A stretch of 57,672 nt of DNA from Proteobacteria bacterium HN_bin10 (GTDB lineage: Bacteria > Pseudomonadota > Alphaproteobacteria > Caulobacterales > Aquidulcibacteraceae): positions 195 to 57,866 of the forward strand of contig LWDN01000069.1 of assembly GCA_002083515.1 (NCBI GenBank), written 5' to 3'. Every line of letters starts with the position of its first letter. The stretch's first letter is position 1. The position numbers and the translations under genes were made by a program. Below, piece after piece: positions 49,444 to 57,650 of the stretch. The notes under the pieces were generated by a model that saw only the letters and a list, made by a program, of their open reading frames with translations, was not told where the DNA came from and searched no databases.

Positions 49444-50460
49444 ATGCCGCTGGCGCTGATCATTGCCATTGCCGCCGTTGTCGGCGTCGTCGTCCTGGCG
49501 GCGATCTTCTACATCTGGTCGCGCTATTACGAGGCGCGCTACGACCGCACGTACATAACCCAGAACGAGCGGGGTTTCCGCCGTGCGCTCGAAGGCAAGG
49601 TGGTCCTCTGGGATCCCGAGGAGAGCGTTGTCCGCGGCCCGACGGCGCCGCATATCGAATTCGTCGCCCTCGATCCCGCCACCGGCGGCCGGCGCATGGT
49701 CAAGCTTATGGATGCGCGCACCGGCGCCATCAATCTGCGCCCGCATTATTGCGCGCCGCTTCCGTTCGAAGCGATCACCGCGGATTCGCACAAAGTCATC
49801 GTCGATGCGCGCGTGCAGTTCAGCTTGAACCGTGCGCTGCTGAAGCACGTCTACGAAATCCAGGAATTCTCATTGGCGATGGAAAGCCGAATCCAGAGCG
49901 CGTTCCGCGCCGAGATCGGCAAACGCCATGACGAGGAATTGCGCGCCTCGCTGCAGGATGTCGAGCGCGGCGCCATCGAGCGCCTGCGCCGCGATGAGCA
50001 GGAGGGCGACGAAGCCGGCGAACCGGGCATGGCGCTGGGGGTGCGCTTCCACACCGCTAACTTCACCTACACGCAGCCCGATGAATTCACGGTGGCGCTG
50101 CAAGCGTTGGCGCCGGCTTCGGTGGCCGGCCAAGCCGATCCGGCGGCGGTCGAACGCGCGCGCGCCGCGCTCGGTGGGCAAGGCGTGCTGGCGCTGCGTC
50201 CGCAGCAGCTCGACCAATTGGCCGACGTGTTCCGCGGCCGCGATCCGGCGGCGACCGGCGCTTTGATGGCGCTGCTCGAGATGCAGACGCGCCAGAACAT
50301 CGCCGAAGCGCTGGCGGCGTCCGGCCAATTGCTGGTGCTGACCCCCCAGGAACTGGGCTTGATCGGCGCGGCGGCGCAGCGAGACGCACTCGCCAAGCGG
50401 AGCCCAGCGCCTTCGCCCAGTCCCAATGGCGGCGCGCATCAAATCGACCAACGTCCCTAA
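49444..50460 (+). CDS. Membrane-anchored SPFH/band-7-like protein
   Basis: 338 residues. The N-terminal TM span is LALIIAIAAVVGVVVLAAIF. A band-7-like region (about 50-200) follows, with FEAITADSHKVIVDARVQFS and later AMESRIQSAFRAEIGKRHDE, the pattern of SPFH proteins after their beta-strand core. The C-terminal part is Ala/Gln/Leu-rich and probably helical (RQNIAEALAASGQLLVLTPQ). SPFH proteins form membrane scaffolds and often regulate proteases. The exact subfamily is not clear, and no NfeD-type partner is adjacent. Confidence 0.78.
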   Translation: MPLALIIAIAAVVGVVVLAAIFYIWSRYYEARYDRTYITQNERGFRRALEGKVVLWDPEESVVRGPTAPHIEFVALDPATGGRRMVKLMDARTGAINLRPHYCAPLPFEAITADSHKVIVDARVQFSLNRALLKHVYEIQEFSLAMESRIQSAFRAEIGKRHDEELRASLQDVERGAIERLRRDEQEGDEAGEPGMALGVRFHTANFTYTQPDEFTVALQALAPASVAGQADPAAVERARAALGGQGVLALRPQQLDQLADVFRGRDPAATGALMALLEMQTRQNIAEALAASGQLLVLTPQELGLIGAAAQRDALAKRSPAPSPSPNGGAHQIDQRP

Positions 50461-50567
50461 ATCAGGGACAGTTCCGGCGCCTCTGAGGCTTGCACGGGCG
50501 GGCCGGCGCAGGCCATGAGAGACACCTAGGGGAAGGGCCAGCCGGCCGCGCCAGGGAGTCATCCTGC

Positions 50568-50843
50568 TTGAACGGGTTGAGGCTGTTGCTCGCACTTGCG
50601 GCGTTCGCCGGCATGATCGCGCTCTGCGTGCTCGGCTGGAACTACGGCGGCGCCGGGGGTCTGATTGGCGGCGCCCTGGGCTTTCTGGTGCGCTTGGGCG
50701 GACGCGGCCTCGATTGGGGCGAGCGGCTCGGCAACGCCTATGTCGGCGCGCTCATGGGCATGCCGGTCGGGCTGCTGATCGGCGGCTTCATCGCGGTCGG
50801 CGCGCCCTATCTCCTTTCGATGATCAACAACGCGCCCAACTAA
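50568..50843 (+). CDS. Small membrane protein of unknown function
   Basis: 91 residues from a TTG at 50568 preceded by AGGGAG (11 bases). There are three hydrophobic segments (RLLLALAAFAGMIALCVLGW, LIGGALGFLVRLGG, ALMGMPVGLLIGGFIAVG), with Gly-rich turns. An earlier in-frame start adds a polar N-terminus that looks non-coding. It lies between the SPFH gene and the rhodanese gene, all in one direction, possibly one operon. No family is recognised. Confidence 0.65.
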   Translation: MNGLRLLLALAAFAGMIALCVLGWNYGGAGGLIGGALGFLVRLGGRGLDWGERLGNAYVGALMGMPVGLLIGGFIAVGAPYLLSMINNAPN

Positions 50844-50885
50844 AGACCCAAAGCCCGCGCCCCTCTCGCTGCCTGGAGGAATGAG

Positions 50886-51389
50886 ATGCGCGCTTTGGCT
50901 TTGGCGTTTGCGGTTGGCCTGATTTCGGCGTCGGCGTTCGCACAGAAACCGGACGCAAACACCGCCGCTCAGATCAATTATTCCGGCTTCCGCAATCTGA
51001 CCGGCGAAGTCGAAACCTATCGCGCCCAACGTCTGGTCTCGCTCGCCGACTTTCAGCGCATGGCGGGCGAGCCGAACACCATCATCCTCGATGCGCGCTC
51101 CGCCGACGCCTTCGCCGATGGCCACATCGACGGCGCCGTCAACCTGCCGTTCACCGACTTCACCGATCAGAGTCTGCGGCAAGCGCTGCGCGATCCGAAC
51201 GCGCGCATCCTGATCTATTGCAACAACAATTTCTCCAACAACGCCGCCCCGGTGGTGCTGAAGCGCGTCGAGCTCGCGCTCAATATCCAGACGTTCATCA
51301 ATCTCTACGGCTACGGCTATCGCAACGTCTACGAGCTAGGCGATGTCGTCGATTTCAACGATCCGGCGGTGCGGTGGGTGCGGAACTAA
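50886..51389 (+). CDS. Exported rhodanese-like protein
   Basis: 167 residues with a signal peptide ending AFA-QK. The rhodanese domain (about 50-160) has TIILDARSADAFADGHIDGA and the active loop ILIYCNNNFSNNAAPVVLKR with Cys112, so sulfur or selenium transfer chemistry is possible. Cys112 sits in YCNNNF rather than the usual CXXXXR loop, so specificity is unknown. It would be periplasmic. The RBS GCCTGGAGGAATGAG is strong. Confidence 0.85.
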   Translation: MRALALAFAVGLISASAFAQKPDANTAAQINYSGFRNLTGEVETYRAQRLVSLADFQRMAGEPNTIILDARSADAFADGHIDGAVNLPFTDFTDQSLRQALRDPNARILIYCNNNFSNNAAPVVLKRVELALNIQTFINLYGYGYRNVYELGDVVDFNDPAVRWVRN

Positions 51390-51492
51390 GCAAATCTCCC
51401 TCCAGCCGGCTTCCGACGAGCGCCGCCGTCATCTACTCTTGTCGTGAGAGACGGAGCTTTGCTTAGTCTCTTGGCTGCGGGGAGACTACCAG

Positions 51493-51993
51493 ATGCACCG
51501 ACGTGACCTGATCTTGACCTTGAGTGCGGCAGCGTTGGCGGCTTGTTCCCGGGAGCAGTCAAAGACTGAGAATGAGCCGCCGCAAAGTCAGGCGGCGATC
51601 GCCGATCCCGCGGCTGTGATCCGCCCCCTGTACGACCGCTACATGGCGCCCGACGCGCAGTTTCCGCCGTTGGAGGATCAGGCGCCCTGGTCGCAGGCCA
51701 TGCGCGCGCACTTGCTGACGATGATGGCGCGTTCGCAAGCGACTGGCGAGCCAATCCTCGACTTCGATCCCTTCGTTAACGCGCAAGACTATCAGCTGAG
51801 CAACCTTTCCGTCAGCACCGATGGTGTTGTCGAGAACAGTCACGCGGCCGTACGGGCAGCGTTCGACAATGCAGGCGCGCGCACCGAAGTCGTCTACGAT
51901 CTGATCTGGGAAGCCGGCGGATGGAAGGTCGACAACATCCGCGGCGACGGTTGGGACCTTCGTCAGATCGCAGCGGCGCCGGGCGCGCCCTGA
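51493..51993 (+). CDS. DUF3828-like lipoprotein
   Basis: 166 residues with a lipoprotein signal (lipobox LAAC in SAAALAAC). The mature part contains VIRPLYDRYMAPDAQFPPLE, LDFDPFVNAQDYQLSNLSV and VVYDLIWEAGGWKVDNIRGD, resembling the DUF3828 family of small periplasmic proteins. A function is not established. It follows the rhodanese gene by about 100 bases in the same direction. Confidence 0.75.
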   Translation: MHRRDLILTLSAAALAACSREQSKTENEPPQSQAAIADPAAVIRPLYDRYMAPDAQFPPLEDQAPWSQAMRAHLLTMMARSQATGEPILDFDPFVNAQDYQLSNLSVSTDGVVENSHAAVRAAFDNAGARTEVVYDLIWEAGGWKVDNIRGDGWDLRQIAAAPGAP

Positions 51994-52027
51994 CACTTCC
52001 GCTTCTTCGTGAGCTGCGAGAGGGCGG

Positions 52028-52627
52028 TCAGCCGCGCACAGTTTCGCCTCGCTCGATCAGCGCCGCGGCCAGGGCCTGCATGGCGCGTGAGGCGTTGATA
52101 TGCGGGGCAGGCGAACGCTGCGCCTTCGAGGTGACGAAGGCGCCTTCCATGGCGGCAAGGAAAGCCGAGGCGAAAATGCCGGCGTTCTTATCGCTCATGC
52201 CGCGTGCGCGCGCGGCGTCGGCGATGGCGTCTTCCCAGGCGGCGAAGCAATTGCGCACCGCTTCGGCCAGGAGTTTGTCTTCGGCGCCGAAGCCAGCGGC
52301 GATCGCCGCCACCGGGCAGGAGCCGTAATAATTGCTCTCCTTGGATTCCTTGGCCGTCGTCTTGAACACGCGCTCGATGAAGGTGTTCATGTCGACGCCG
52401 CTCTCGTCGAGTTCACGAAAGCGCGCCGCGGCGCGCACGGCGAAGCGGTTCAAGACTTCGGCGCCGATCTGCTCCTTGCCGCCCGGAAAATGGAAATAGA
52501 GCGAGCCGCGCGGACAACAGGAGCGCTCGAGCAGATCGGCGATGCCGATGCCTTCGTAGCCGCGGGCGCGGAAGAGCTCGCCGGCGGCCGCCAGCATGTC
52601 TTCCCGGGCGGATGAAACTTTGGCCAT
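52028..52627 (-). CDS. TetR-family transcriptional repressor (LmrA/YxaF-like)
   Basis: 199 residues. The helix-turn-helix is at about 5-50: REDMLAAAGELFRARGYEGI, then ADLLERSCCPRGSLYFHFPG. The ligand domain has YYGSCPVAAIAAGFGAEDKL, typical of the LmrA/YxaF branch. It represses genes until a small molecule binds. An operator of two TAGACCGGTC-type sites lies 25-60 bases upstream, in the divergent region with the gene at 52731, so it controls itself and probably that gene. Confidence 0.93.
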   Translation of the reverse strand: MAKVSSAREDMLAAAGELFRARGYEGIGIADLLERSCCPRGSLYFHFPGGKEQIGAEVLNRFAVRAAARFRELDESGVDMNTFIERVFKTTAKESKESNYYGSCPVAAIAAGFGAEDKLLAEAVRNCFAAWEDAIADAARARGMSDKNAGIFASAFLAAMEGAFVTSKAQRSPAPHINASRAMQALAAALIERGETVRG

Positions 52628-52652
52628 GGCCTGAAAATAGCACTTGTATGAC

Positions 52653-52687
52653 GACCGGTCTAGTGATAGTTGATGAATAGACCGGTC
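52653..52687. promoter_or_regulatory. TetR operator pair
   Basis: GACCGGTCTA (52653-52662) and TAGACCGGTC (52678-52687) are an inverted pair, each containing the palindrome GACCGGTC, with a third partial site at 52694 (TTCGACCGG). TAGACCGGTCTA is a known LmrA/AcrR-type TetR operator. It sits between the divergent tetR and the exported-protein gene. Confidence 0.7.
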
Positions 52688-52730
52688 ATCATAGTTCGAC
52701 CGGCCGCCTCACTCCCCGGAGGGTAACCCG

Positions 52731-53048
52731 ATGAGAAATACCTTGATGTCCGCCCTGGCGCTGACCGCCGCAATCATTCTGCCCGGCGTCGCCCGCGCCG
52801 ATGACGCCACCGACCGCAGCCGCGCCATCGCGCTCTGCCGCGCCGAGGTCCAGGCGCAAGCCGGCGATGCCGCCACCGTGCGCCTCGATCAGGCGCGGGT
52901 GCGGTTAAGCGGCGTACGCGTCGATCTCGACGTCTTCCGCGACGGCCAATTGCAAAATGTCCGCTGCGACGTGACGCGCCGCCGCGGCGAGCCGCTGACC
53001 ATCGCCTCGATCACGCCGGCCGTGCAGACGGCTGCGCTCGCCAACTAA
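52731..53048 (+). CDS. Exported protein of unknown function, likely TetR-controlled
   Basis: 105 residues with a signal peptide ending ARA-DD. The mature part is small and contains two Cys (IALCRAEVQAQAGD and QNVRCDVTRRRGEP), which could form a disulfide, and beta-strand-like VRLSGVRVDLDVFRDGQLQN. It resembles short DUF-type periplasmic proteins, but I do not recognise the family. Its divergence from tetR across the operator makes it the likely main target of that repressor. A strong terminator follows. Confidence 0.75.
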   Translation: MRNTLMSALALTAAIILPGVARADDATDRSRAIALCRAEVQAQAGDAATVRLDQARVRLSGVRVDLDVFRDGQLQNVRCDVTRRRGEPLTIASITPAVQTAALAN

Positions 53049-53094
53049 CTCCTGCCCTGAAAACGTCCATCGCCTCCCGCTTGGACGACTAACT

Positions 53095-53129
53095 TGGCGC
53101 CCTCGTTCCCCGGGGGCGCCATTTTCTTT
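53095..53129 (+). terminator. Rho-independent terminator
   Basis: TGGCGCCC (53095-53102) and GGGCGCCA (53114-53121) form an 8-bp stem, followed by TTTTCTTT (53122-53129). Confidence 0.85.
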
Positions 53130-53179
53130 GCGCGCGAATGCATTTGCGCGCGCCGACGTTCCGCCGATAAGCAGCCGCC

Positions 53180-53785
53180 ATGGAGATCAGGACGCTCTTC
53201 GTCACCAAGCTCTATCGCGCCGCGCTCGCGGGCATGGACAATGCGGCGTTGCTGAAGAGCTGCCGCGCTATCGCGGCTGAGGATGAAGCCGGGCAAAGAT
53301 GGAGCCGCGAGCACGGCTACAAGGGTTACACGTCATATGCCTCGCTGAACGATCTGCCGAAGCGCGATCCGAGTTTTGCTCAACTGAAGTCCGCGTTGGA
53401 CAAGCATGCGGCCGCGTTCGCGCGCGAGCTGCACCTCGATCTCGGCGGCCGCAGGCTCAGGCTCGATTCGATCTGGATCAACGTGCTCGAGCCCGGCGGC
53501 GTGCACACCGGCCATATCCATCCGCACAGCGTCTTGAGCGGCACGTATTATGTCGACGTGCCCGCCAACGCTTCGGCGCTGAAACTGGAGGACCCGCGCC
53601 ACGCCATGATGATGGCGGCGCCGACGCGGCGCACGGATGCGCCGGAAGCCGAGCGCACGTTTGTCTACATCGCTCCGAAGGCGGGCGAGGTGTTGATGTG
53701 GGAGAGCTTCATCCGCCACGAAGTGCCGATGAATATGGCGAAGAAGGCGCGGGTCAGCGTAAGCTTCAATTATTCGGGTGGATAG
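53180..53785 (+). CDS. 2OG-Fe(II) oxygenase-like protein
   Basis: 201 residues with the TIGR02466-like pattern: KSCRAIAAEDEAGQRWSREH near the N-terminus, then SIWINVLEPGGVHTGHIHPH with the HXH-type metal site, LSGTYYVDVPANASALKLED, and a C-terminal WESFIRHEVPMNMAKKARVS with the distal His and the Arg that would bind 2-oxoglutarate. Such enzymes hydroxylate small molecules or peptides; the substrate is unknown. The 3' end overlaps the convergent glpX gene by 20 bases. Confidence 0.82.
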   Translation: MEIRTLFVTKLYRAALAGMDNAALLKSCRAIAAEDEAGQRWSREHGYKGYTSYASLNDLPKRDPSFAQLKSALDKHAAAFARELHLDLGGRRLRLDSIWINVLEPGGVHTGHIHPHSVLSGTYYVDVPANASALKLEDPRHAMMMAAPTRRTDAPEAERTFVYIAPKAGEVLMWESFIRHEVPMNMAKKARVSVSFNYSGG

Positions 53786-54719
53786 AGCGCACGCGGCTGC
53801 GGCGGCCGGTGAAGCTGTCCCACACCAGAGTGTCGACGTGGGCCGCGCCAGCGTCGAAATGCACGCCCTCGAACATCGAGCCATGCGTCACGCCTGACGC
53901 GGCGAAGACGACGGCGCCGGGGACCATGTCGTCGAGCGTGAGCTTGGCGTGCACGTCGCGGCCCATGGCGCGGGCGCGTTTCTCTTCTTGTTCGTTTTCC
54001 GGCTTCAAGCGCGCCTGCATCTGGCCGCCGGCGCAACGGATCGCCGCCGCCGCCAGCACGCCTTCGGGCGCGCCGCCGGAACCGAAATAGATGTCGACGC
54101 CCGAGCGCGCCGCCTCCGTGGTCCAGAACACGCCGGCGACATCGCCGTCGGGGATGAGGCGGATGCCGGCGCCGGCGCGGCGCAGTTCCTCGATGATCGC
54201 CTGGTGGCGTTCGCGATCGAGCAGGCAGGCGCGGATGGCGCTCAAGGGCACGCCTTTGGCCTTGGCGAGACGCGTGATGTTTTCGGTGGGCGAGAGATCG
54301 AGATCGATCAGCCCAGCCGGATAGCCCGGGCCGATGGCGATCTTGTCCATGTACATGTCCGGCGCGTGCAAGAGCCCGCCTTCGGGCGCCAGCGCCACCA
54401 CCGTCATGGCGTTGGGCGCATCCGAGGCGCAGAGCTTGGTGCCTTCCAGCGGATCGACGGCGATATCGGTGCGCGGGCCGCCCGCGCCCAGTTCTTCGCC
54501 GATGTAGAGCATCGGCGCTTCGTCGATCTCGCCTTCGCCGATGACAACCTTGCCGGAGAAGGGCGCGGTCTGGAACGAGCGGCGCATGGCGTCGACGGCG
54601 GCCTGGTCGGCGTCGTTTTTGCGTCCGAACCCGCGCAGGCGCGCGCTGGCGATGGCCGCGGCCTCGGTCGCGTGCTGGGCGATCTGGGAGAGGATCAATC
54701 CGGTGGCGGGGTTGGTCAT
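53766..54719 (-). CDS. glpX: Class II fructose-1,6-bisphosphatase
   Basis: 317 residues from the ATG at 54719 (MTNPATGLILSQIAQ), which gives the family N-terminus. The metal and substrate sites are KVVIGEGEIDEAPMLYIGEE, AVDPLEGTKLCASDAPNAMT and YFGSGGAPEGVLAAAAIRCA. It makes fructose 6-phosphate for gluconeogenesis. A longer reading frame upstream runs into a palindromic element and is not part of the gene. Confidence 0.95.
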   Translation of the reverse strand: MTNPATGLILSQIAQHATEAAAIASARLRGFGRKNDADQAAVDAMRRSFQTAPFSGKVVIGEGEIDEAPMLYIGEELGAGGPRTDIAVDPLEGTKLCASDAPNAMTVVALAPEGGLLHAPDMYMDKIAIGPGYPAGLIDLDLSPTENITRLAKAKGVPLSAIRACLLDRERHQAIIEELRRAGAGIRLIPDGDVAGVFWTTEAARSGVDIYFGSGGAPEGVLAAAAIRCAGGQMQARLKPENEQEEKRARAMGRDVHAKLTLDDMVPGAVVFAASGVTHGSMFEGVHFDAGAAHVDTLVWDSFTGRRSRVRSIHPNN

Positions 54720-54762
54720 TGCGGTTGTTCTAGCGCGCGTTGGGGAAGGGGCAAGGTGCGAG

Positions 54763-54909
54763 ATATGGACCGCCGGCGCCCTCGCCGGCACGGCGCCGGC
54801 CTACGAAAGCTGGAGCGCGCGGCTCCTGCCGCGCATGCGGCGCTGGACGCGCCGCGCTCCCTGCTTGCAAACGCCACCGCCTGCCGGCGAGGGCGCCGGC
54901 GGTCCATAT
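54763..54909. repeat. Composite palindrome with perfect 28-bp ends between glpX and msrC
   Basis: The arms at 54763-54790 (starting ATATGGACCGCCGGCGCC) and 54882-54909 are perfect 28-base inverse complements. Inside is a second palindromic element with GGAGCGCG/CGCGCTCC ends (about 54812-54860) and two hairpins (GCGGC-TCCT-GCCGC, GCGGCG...CGCCGC) joined by GCAT. The outer arms match the ends of the element inserted in queG. The right end is 8 bases from the msrC stop. Confidence 0.9.
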
Positions 54910-54917
54910 TGTACAAG

Positions 54918-55415
54918 TCACATTGTCAGCAAATCAGCGCAGATCGCTTCTAGCCCGGCTTGGTCCACTGCGTCGAACGCACCAAGCTCGGTCGAGTCCA
55001 CATCCAGCACCGCCGCCAGCGCGCCCGATGCATCGAACACCGGCACGACAATCTCGGAATTGGAGCGGCTGTCGCAAGCGATGTGGCCGGGGAAGGCATG
55101 CACGTCCGGCACGATGATGGTCTCGCGCCGCGCGGCCGCTGCGCCGCATACGCCTTTGCCGAAGGGGATGCGCAAGCAGCCAAGCGTGCCTTGATAGGGG
55201 CCGACGACCAACTCCGTCGGCTTTTCGGGATCGACGACATAGAATCCAGTCCAGAAGAAGCGTTCCGGAAACGCCTGCGTCAGCAACGAAGCTGCGGTCG
55301 CATAACGGGCGGTCACGTTGGGTTCGCCGTCGATGACAGCGGCGATCTCGGCCCGCAGCGCTACGTAACGTTCGGCCTTGTTCTCGGGCAACGGTGCGCG
55401 CGCGGCTTCGGCCAT
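54918..55415 (-). CDS. msrC: Free methionine-(R)-sulfoxide reductase (GAF-type)
   Basis: A 165-residue GAF-domain enzyme that reduces free methionine R-sulfoxide with thioredoxin. The three Cys of the family are in GTLGCLRIPFGKGVCGAAA and HIACDSRSNSEIVVPV, with FFWTGFYVVDP and AVLDVDSTELGAFDAVDQ also conserved. The length matches E. coli MsrC (YebR). The start ATG lies 1 base after the stop of the small membrane gene upstream, so the two are coupled. It may protect against oxidative damage together with KatG. Confidence 0.93.
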   Translation of the reverse strand: MAEAARAPLPENKAERYVALRAEIAAVIDGEPNVTARYATAASLLTQAFPERFFWTGFYVVDPEKPTELVVGPYQGTLGCLRIPFGKGVCGAAAARRETIIVPDVHAFPGHIACDSRSNSEIVVPVFDASGALAAVLDVDSTELGAFDAVDQAGLEAICADLLTM

Positions 55416-55416
55416 T

Positions 55417-55593
55417 TCAGTCGCGGTTCGACTTGCGGTGCTTCAGCGCGCCGGAGGCCTTGAGCGCGGTGAGGTGGTCCTGCTGATCTGGCGACAGCGA
55501 GCCCTTCGGCCGGTTCAGCGCCTTTCCGGCGAGCACCGAAACGCCGACGATTCCCAGGATCACGAGAACGATGGCAATCCAGAACCCTGTCAT
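55417..55593 (-). CDS. Small membrane protein (58 aa) upstream of msrC
   Basis: An ATG at 55593 with a good RBS (GGTGGAGGAATCGCC) opens 58 codons: one N-terminal TM span (MTGFWIAIVLVILGIVGVSV) and a polar, basic C-terminus (LTALKASGALKHRKSNRD). The stop is separated from the msrC ATG by one base (TGAAATG), so they share an mRNA. The family is unrecognised, but the coding evidence is strong. Confidence 0.75.
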   Translation of the reverse strand: MTGFWIAIVLVILGIVGVSVLAGKALNRPKGSLSPDQQDHLTALKASGALKHRKSNRD

Positions 55594-55709
55594 GGCGATT
55601 CCTCCACCGCCAACATAGGGCCGCCGCAGGCCGATGGAAGGGGCGCGGGCGGTTAGGCCTGCGCGAGATCGAGCCCGTGTGCTAGGTTGATTTCGGAGGC
55701 CTGGGGCTC

Positions 55710-57650
55710 GTGGAACAAAAGAAGCGGCTGGCGACCATCCTCGCCCTCGACATGGCCGGGTTCTCGATGCGCACCGAGAGCGACGAGACCAGCGCCATTG
55801 CGGCGGTGGCGGCGCTGCGGCAGCGCGTGAGCATGGCCGCGGCCGCGCATGGCGGACGCATCTTCAATACAGCCGGCGACGGCTTCATGCTGGAGTTTGC
55901 CGCCGCCAGCGAGGCGCTGCAGGCCGCCCTCGATCTTCTCACCCAAGCGCCGGCTGAGGCGCCGCCGATCCGCATTGGCGTCCACGCTGGCGAAGTGAAT
56001 GTCACCGAGAGCGGCGATCTCCTCGGCCACGGCGTCAATGTCGCCGCGCGTCTGGAACAGATGGCGCAGCCTGGCATGGCGCTGGTCTCGCGCGCCGCTG
56101 CCGATCTGGCGCGCAGCGACCTTAACGAACGCCTTGTGCCGCGCGGCCGCGTCGCGCTCGACAAGATGAACGAGACGATCGAGGTGCTCGCCCTCGATCC
56201 CGCCGCCAAGCCCGGTCATGCGCGCCGCCCGCGCCGCCGCCGCGCTTGGGTCTATGCAGCGCTGGCGGGCGGAGCCGCGGCTGCGGCGGTGTTCGCGCTG
56301 CTGTTCGCCGGTGGAATCATCGGGCCGCAGCGCCAGTCCGCGGAGGACGTCAACGCCGTGGCGCGCGAGGTGATGTCGCAGCTGGTGTCGAACGCGAGCG
56401 CCAGCCCGACCTTGCCCGATGGCGCCTACGCGGCGGTGCTTGCGCTCGGACAATCGGACGCGCCGGAAGATCAAGCGGCGGTTGGGTTTCTGCGCGCCGG
56501 CGAGGTGGCGCGCGCGGTCGCCACGCTTGAGCAGTTCGCCGCCGATCTCGAGCGCCGCGGCGCTCGCACGGAAGCGGCTTCCGCCTACGCCAGAGCCGCC
56601 AATGTCGCGCAATTTCTCGATGCGCAGCGCACTTTGCGCAATGCGCGCCGCGCCTTCGATCTCGAACCGGATTCGCTCGAGAGTTTCGAAATGGTGTTCA
56701 TGGGGCTGCGCTTGCTCGAAGGCGCCCCGGCGGCGGACGCCTTCGCGGATGCGGTGATCGCCCGGGAGAGCAGGCGGACGCGCCTGCGCGCCTTCGCCAA
56801 AACGATCAAGGCCTTGCACGTAGCGACCGTTCAGGGCGCACCGAGCGATGTGGCGGCAAGCGCGGTCGCGGCGATGGAGAGCGACGTCCGCGCGTTTCCC
56901 AATGACGATATGTTGCAGGCGTATGCCGAGCGTGTGCGTGGCGGCGCCGCCATGCTGCAGAACGACGTTCGCGCGGCGCTCGCACACGCGGCGGCGGCGC
57001 GCGAGCGCTATGCGCGTGTGCCCGGCCAGGAACTCAACGGGCAGACGGTTTGGGTTCGCGCGTTAGAGCTCAGCGGCGATTGGGATCGCGCCTGGTCCGA
57101 AAGCCGCGCCTTCATCGTGGAACGCGAACGGCTGGGCGCGCCGCCCAGCCTCTATCTGATGGGCGCGGCGTGCTTCATCGGGCAAAATCTCAATCGCTTG
57201 GCTGAGGCCGCGCCGATCTGCAGCGCGCGTGCGCGCGCCGATCGCGCCGAGACCGAACGGCTGCTCGCCATCATGGCGGCGGCGGACGGGCGCGTGGAAG
57301 AGGCGCGGCGCCGGCTCGCGGAAAGCCGGCGGCTGGAGCCGATCTCCGACGCCTTCTTCGCGTCCTACGAAGTCGACATCTACTCGCTCGCCGGCGATTT
57401 TGCTGCCGCCGAAGCGAGCCTCGCGACGTTTCGGCGCCTCACCCTCGGCGATCCGACGCTGGCGATTTCCGCGTCCAGCGATCTGGCCAGACAATTACGC
57501 ACGCTCGGCATGCGCGAGATCGGCGCGCGCCGGTTGCGACAAGGGTGCGCCATGTTGGCCGAAGCGGCGTCGCATTATCGCAGCTACGGCGCCGATCCCG
57601 GCGTCGCGGCGATGGAACGGGCCCAGCGCGACGCGCGCTGTTCGAGGTGA
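55710..57650 (+). CDS. Class III nucleotidyl cyclase-domain protein with TM and TPR-like region
   Basis: 646 residues from a GTG at 55710 (RBS GGAGG). The cyclase domain (about 6-165) has ILALDMAGFS (first metal Asp), IFNTAGDGFMLEF (second) and GHGVNVAARLE (catalytic Asn and Arg); the usual Lys before GDG is again replaced. A basic linker (RRPRRRRAWVYAALAGGAAA) leads into one TM span (about 182-205), so the cyclase is cytosolic and the C-terminal TPR-like part (about 220-646) is outside. Unlike the paralog at 11501 it lacks the FlgO/TolB-like domain. The output nucleotide is uncertain. Confidence 0.87.
   Translation: MEQKKRLATILALDMAGFSMRTESDETSAIAAVAALRQRVSMAAAAHGGRIFNTAGDGFMLEFAAASEALQAALDLLTQAPAEAPPIRIGVHAGEVNVTESGDLLGHGVNVAARLEQMAQPGMALVSRAAADLARSDLNERLVPRGRVALDKMNETIEVLALDPAAKPGHARRPRRRRAWVYAALAGGAAAAAVFALLFAGGIIGPQRQSAEDVNAVAREVMSQLVSNASASPTLPDGAYAAVLALGQSDAPEDQAAVGFLRAGEVARAVATLEQFAADLERRGARTEAASAYARAANVAQFLDAQRTLRNARRAFDLEPDSLESFEMVFMGLRLLEGAPAADAFADAVIARESRRTRLRAFAKTIKALHVATVQGAPSDVAASAVAAMESDVRAFPNDDMLQAYAERVRGGAAMLQNDVRAALAHAAAARERYARVPGQELNGQTVWVRALELSGDWDRAWSESRAFIVERERLGAPPSLYLMGAACFIGQNLNRLAEAAPICSARARADRAETERLLAIMAAADGRVEEARRRLAESRRLEPISDAFFASYEVDIYSLAGDFAAAEASLATFRRLTLGDPTLAISASSDLARQLRTLGMREIGARRLRQGCAMLAEAASHYRSYGADPGVAAMERAQRDARCSR

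Noticed and set aside
54720..54791. N-terminal extension of GlpX by 24 residues
   Set aside because: The extra codons lie in and next to the palindromic element and do not match the family; the ATG at 54719 does.
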